Positions 63,428 through 64,000 of a DNA stretch of 64,000 bases are shown piece after piece. The notes under the pieces are model-generated. The model saw only the letters and a program-made list of their open reading frames with translations. It was not told the DNA's origin and searched no databases. How positions within the stretch are numbered: the stretch's first letter is position 1; every line of letters begins with the position of its first letter. This stretch comes from Caulobacter sp. UNC358MFTsu5.1 (GTDB lineage: Bacteria > Pseudomonadota > Alphaproteobacteria > Caulobacterales > Caulobacteraceae): assembly GCF_000712075.1 (NCBI RefSeq), contig NZ_JONW01000007.1, positions 124,001 to 188,000 on the forward strand, in the 5' to 3' direction. The position numbers were made by a program, and so were the translations under genes.

Positions 63428-63466
63428 CCAATGCCGAACCGATCTCGCGCCATGTCCGTTCGGCAT
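63428..63466. promoter_or_regulatory. LysR-type site E before the alpha/beta-hydrolase
   Basis: CCAATGCCG at 63428, ATGTC at 63452 (one mismatch), GGCAT at 63462; spacing identical. It lies 52 bases before the start codon. Confidence 0.65.
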
Positions 63467-63530
63467 GGCGCGAGACTTGAGGCGCAATCTCGGCGACCGA
63501 ATACCCTAGTAAAATCAACGACAAAACAGT

Positions 63531-63638
63531 TGTCATCCCGGAAGCCCCGCAGGGGCTGTCCGGGACCCAGGGGACTGGGCGAAGGCTTTGCGGTTCACCT
63601 GGGTCCCGGACAAGCGCTGCGCGCTTTCCGGGATGACA
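63531..63638. repeat. 108-bp repeat, family R2 copy 3
   Basis: TGTCATCCCGG ... CCGGGATGACA, same orientation as copy 1 (16752). It lies between site E and the GDSL hydrolase stop; the remainder of the roughly 300-base gap shows no gene. Confidence 0.85.
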
Positions 63639-63674
63639 ACTGAAATTCGAAGCTTCTGCGCCCCGGGAACGAAT

Positions 63675-64000
63675 TCAGTGCGCGAACAGCGCCAGCGGCA
63701 CCGCGTCGGCCATGGCCTTGTAGCCGGCCAGCGAGGGGTGCAGGCCGTCGCCGGAGTCGAAGGCCGGCGACAGCTTGCTGGGGTTGGCCGGGTCGGCCGT
63801 CAGCTTGTCGAAGTCGATCACCGCGTCGAAGCGGCCGGGCGTGCGGATCCAGGCGTTGATCGCCTGGCGGTCCTGCTCGTTGGCCGCGTCGGGGTGGTAG
63901 TAGCCCGAGCCGCCGAACGGCATGACAGTGGCGCCGTAGACCTTGATGCCCCGCTCGCGGGCCCGGCGGATCATCTGGTCGTACGAGGCGATCATCCGGG
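63675..64000 (-). CDS. SGNH/GDSL hydrolase, C-terminal part (cut by window edge)
   Basis: The visible 108 codons are the C-terminal part of a GDSL-type esterase: MIASYDQMIRRARERGIKVYGATVMPFGGS, and the catalytic Asp/His pair in GDGLHPSLAGYKAMADAVPLALF. The frame stays open to base 64000, so the start lies outside. Beside GH28, it resembles rhamnogalacturonan acetylesterases that remove acetyl groups from pectin. Met 63995 is internal, not the start. Confidence 0.8.
   Translation of the reverse strand, partial: RMIASYDQMIRRARERGIKVYGATVMPFGGSGYYHPDAANEQDRQAINAWIRTPGRFDAVIDFDKLTADPANPSKLSPAFDSGDGLHPSLAGYKAMADAVPLALFAH

Overview
The window is high-GC DNA with dense, mostly bidirectional gene packing. 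The gene set is large TonB-dependent receptors, pectin-degrading enzymes, a LigD/Ku end-joining pair, a BlaI/M56 pair, an LdtD/YcbK-type cell-wall pair and a PhoB-type box. This suggests an alphaproteobacterium of the Caulobacter group; the taxonomic call is inference from gene content. I see no rRNA, tRNA, CRISPR array, prophage or transposase.

Layout. 0-3.6 kb: GH35-type glycosidase and a PL4 rhamnogalacturonan lyase (left end of a pectin block). 3.7-9.4 kb: PPK2 with an MgtC/DUF4010 membrane protein, two small envelope proteins and a stand-alone PBP2. 9.5-13.5 kb: a leftward run of FAH-type hydratase, MFS hexuronate-type transporter, Gfo/Idh oxidoreductase and UPF0303 protein, probably sugar-acid catabolism. 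13.6-23.3 kb: MmcQ-like protein and LigD, BlaI/M56 with tandem BlaI-like operators, VirJ-like protein, otsBA, Ku. 23.5-28.7 kb: hydrolase lipoprotein, acyltransferase, CPBP protease, AraC and HxlR regulators, cytochrome c. 28.8-34 kb: GH15 enzyme, debranching enzyme and GT4 glycosyltransferase. 34.2-39.7 kb: L,D-transpeptidase, YcbK-like protein, PstS behind a triple Pho box, ArsC. 39.7-44.2 kb: aldose 1-epimerase and an Oar-like TonB receptor. 44.4-48.2 kb: MarR group, LytS/LytTR two-component system, HU. 48.5-64 kb: a second pectin/sugar-acid block with beta-propeller, TonB receptor, small HTH protein, 1260-residue LamG protein, DctA, TarD-like dehydratase, LysR, GH28, alpha/beta hydrolase and a GDSL hydrolase cut by the right edge.

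Most interesting points. (1) Five sites share one rigid architecture, CCAATGCCG-N15-ATGCC-N5-GGCAT (small deviations). They lie before the TonB receptor, between tarD and lysR, before GH28, before the alpha/beta hydrolase, and at a spot with no gene. This looks like the regulon of the LysR protein encoded at 59521. (2) The fifth site points at a short minus-strand stretch ending in a strong terminator oriented only for that strand, so a LysR-controlled small RNA is proposed at about 60409-60500. (3) A different 15-mer, TGGAAACCGGTGTCA, is identical before the hydratase, the epimerase and the LamG protein, which suggests a second, LacI-like sugar regulon. (4) Three families of palindromic intergenic repeats have exactly conserved lengths (126, 108 and 167 bp), and two copies supply the ends of protein-coding genes.
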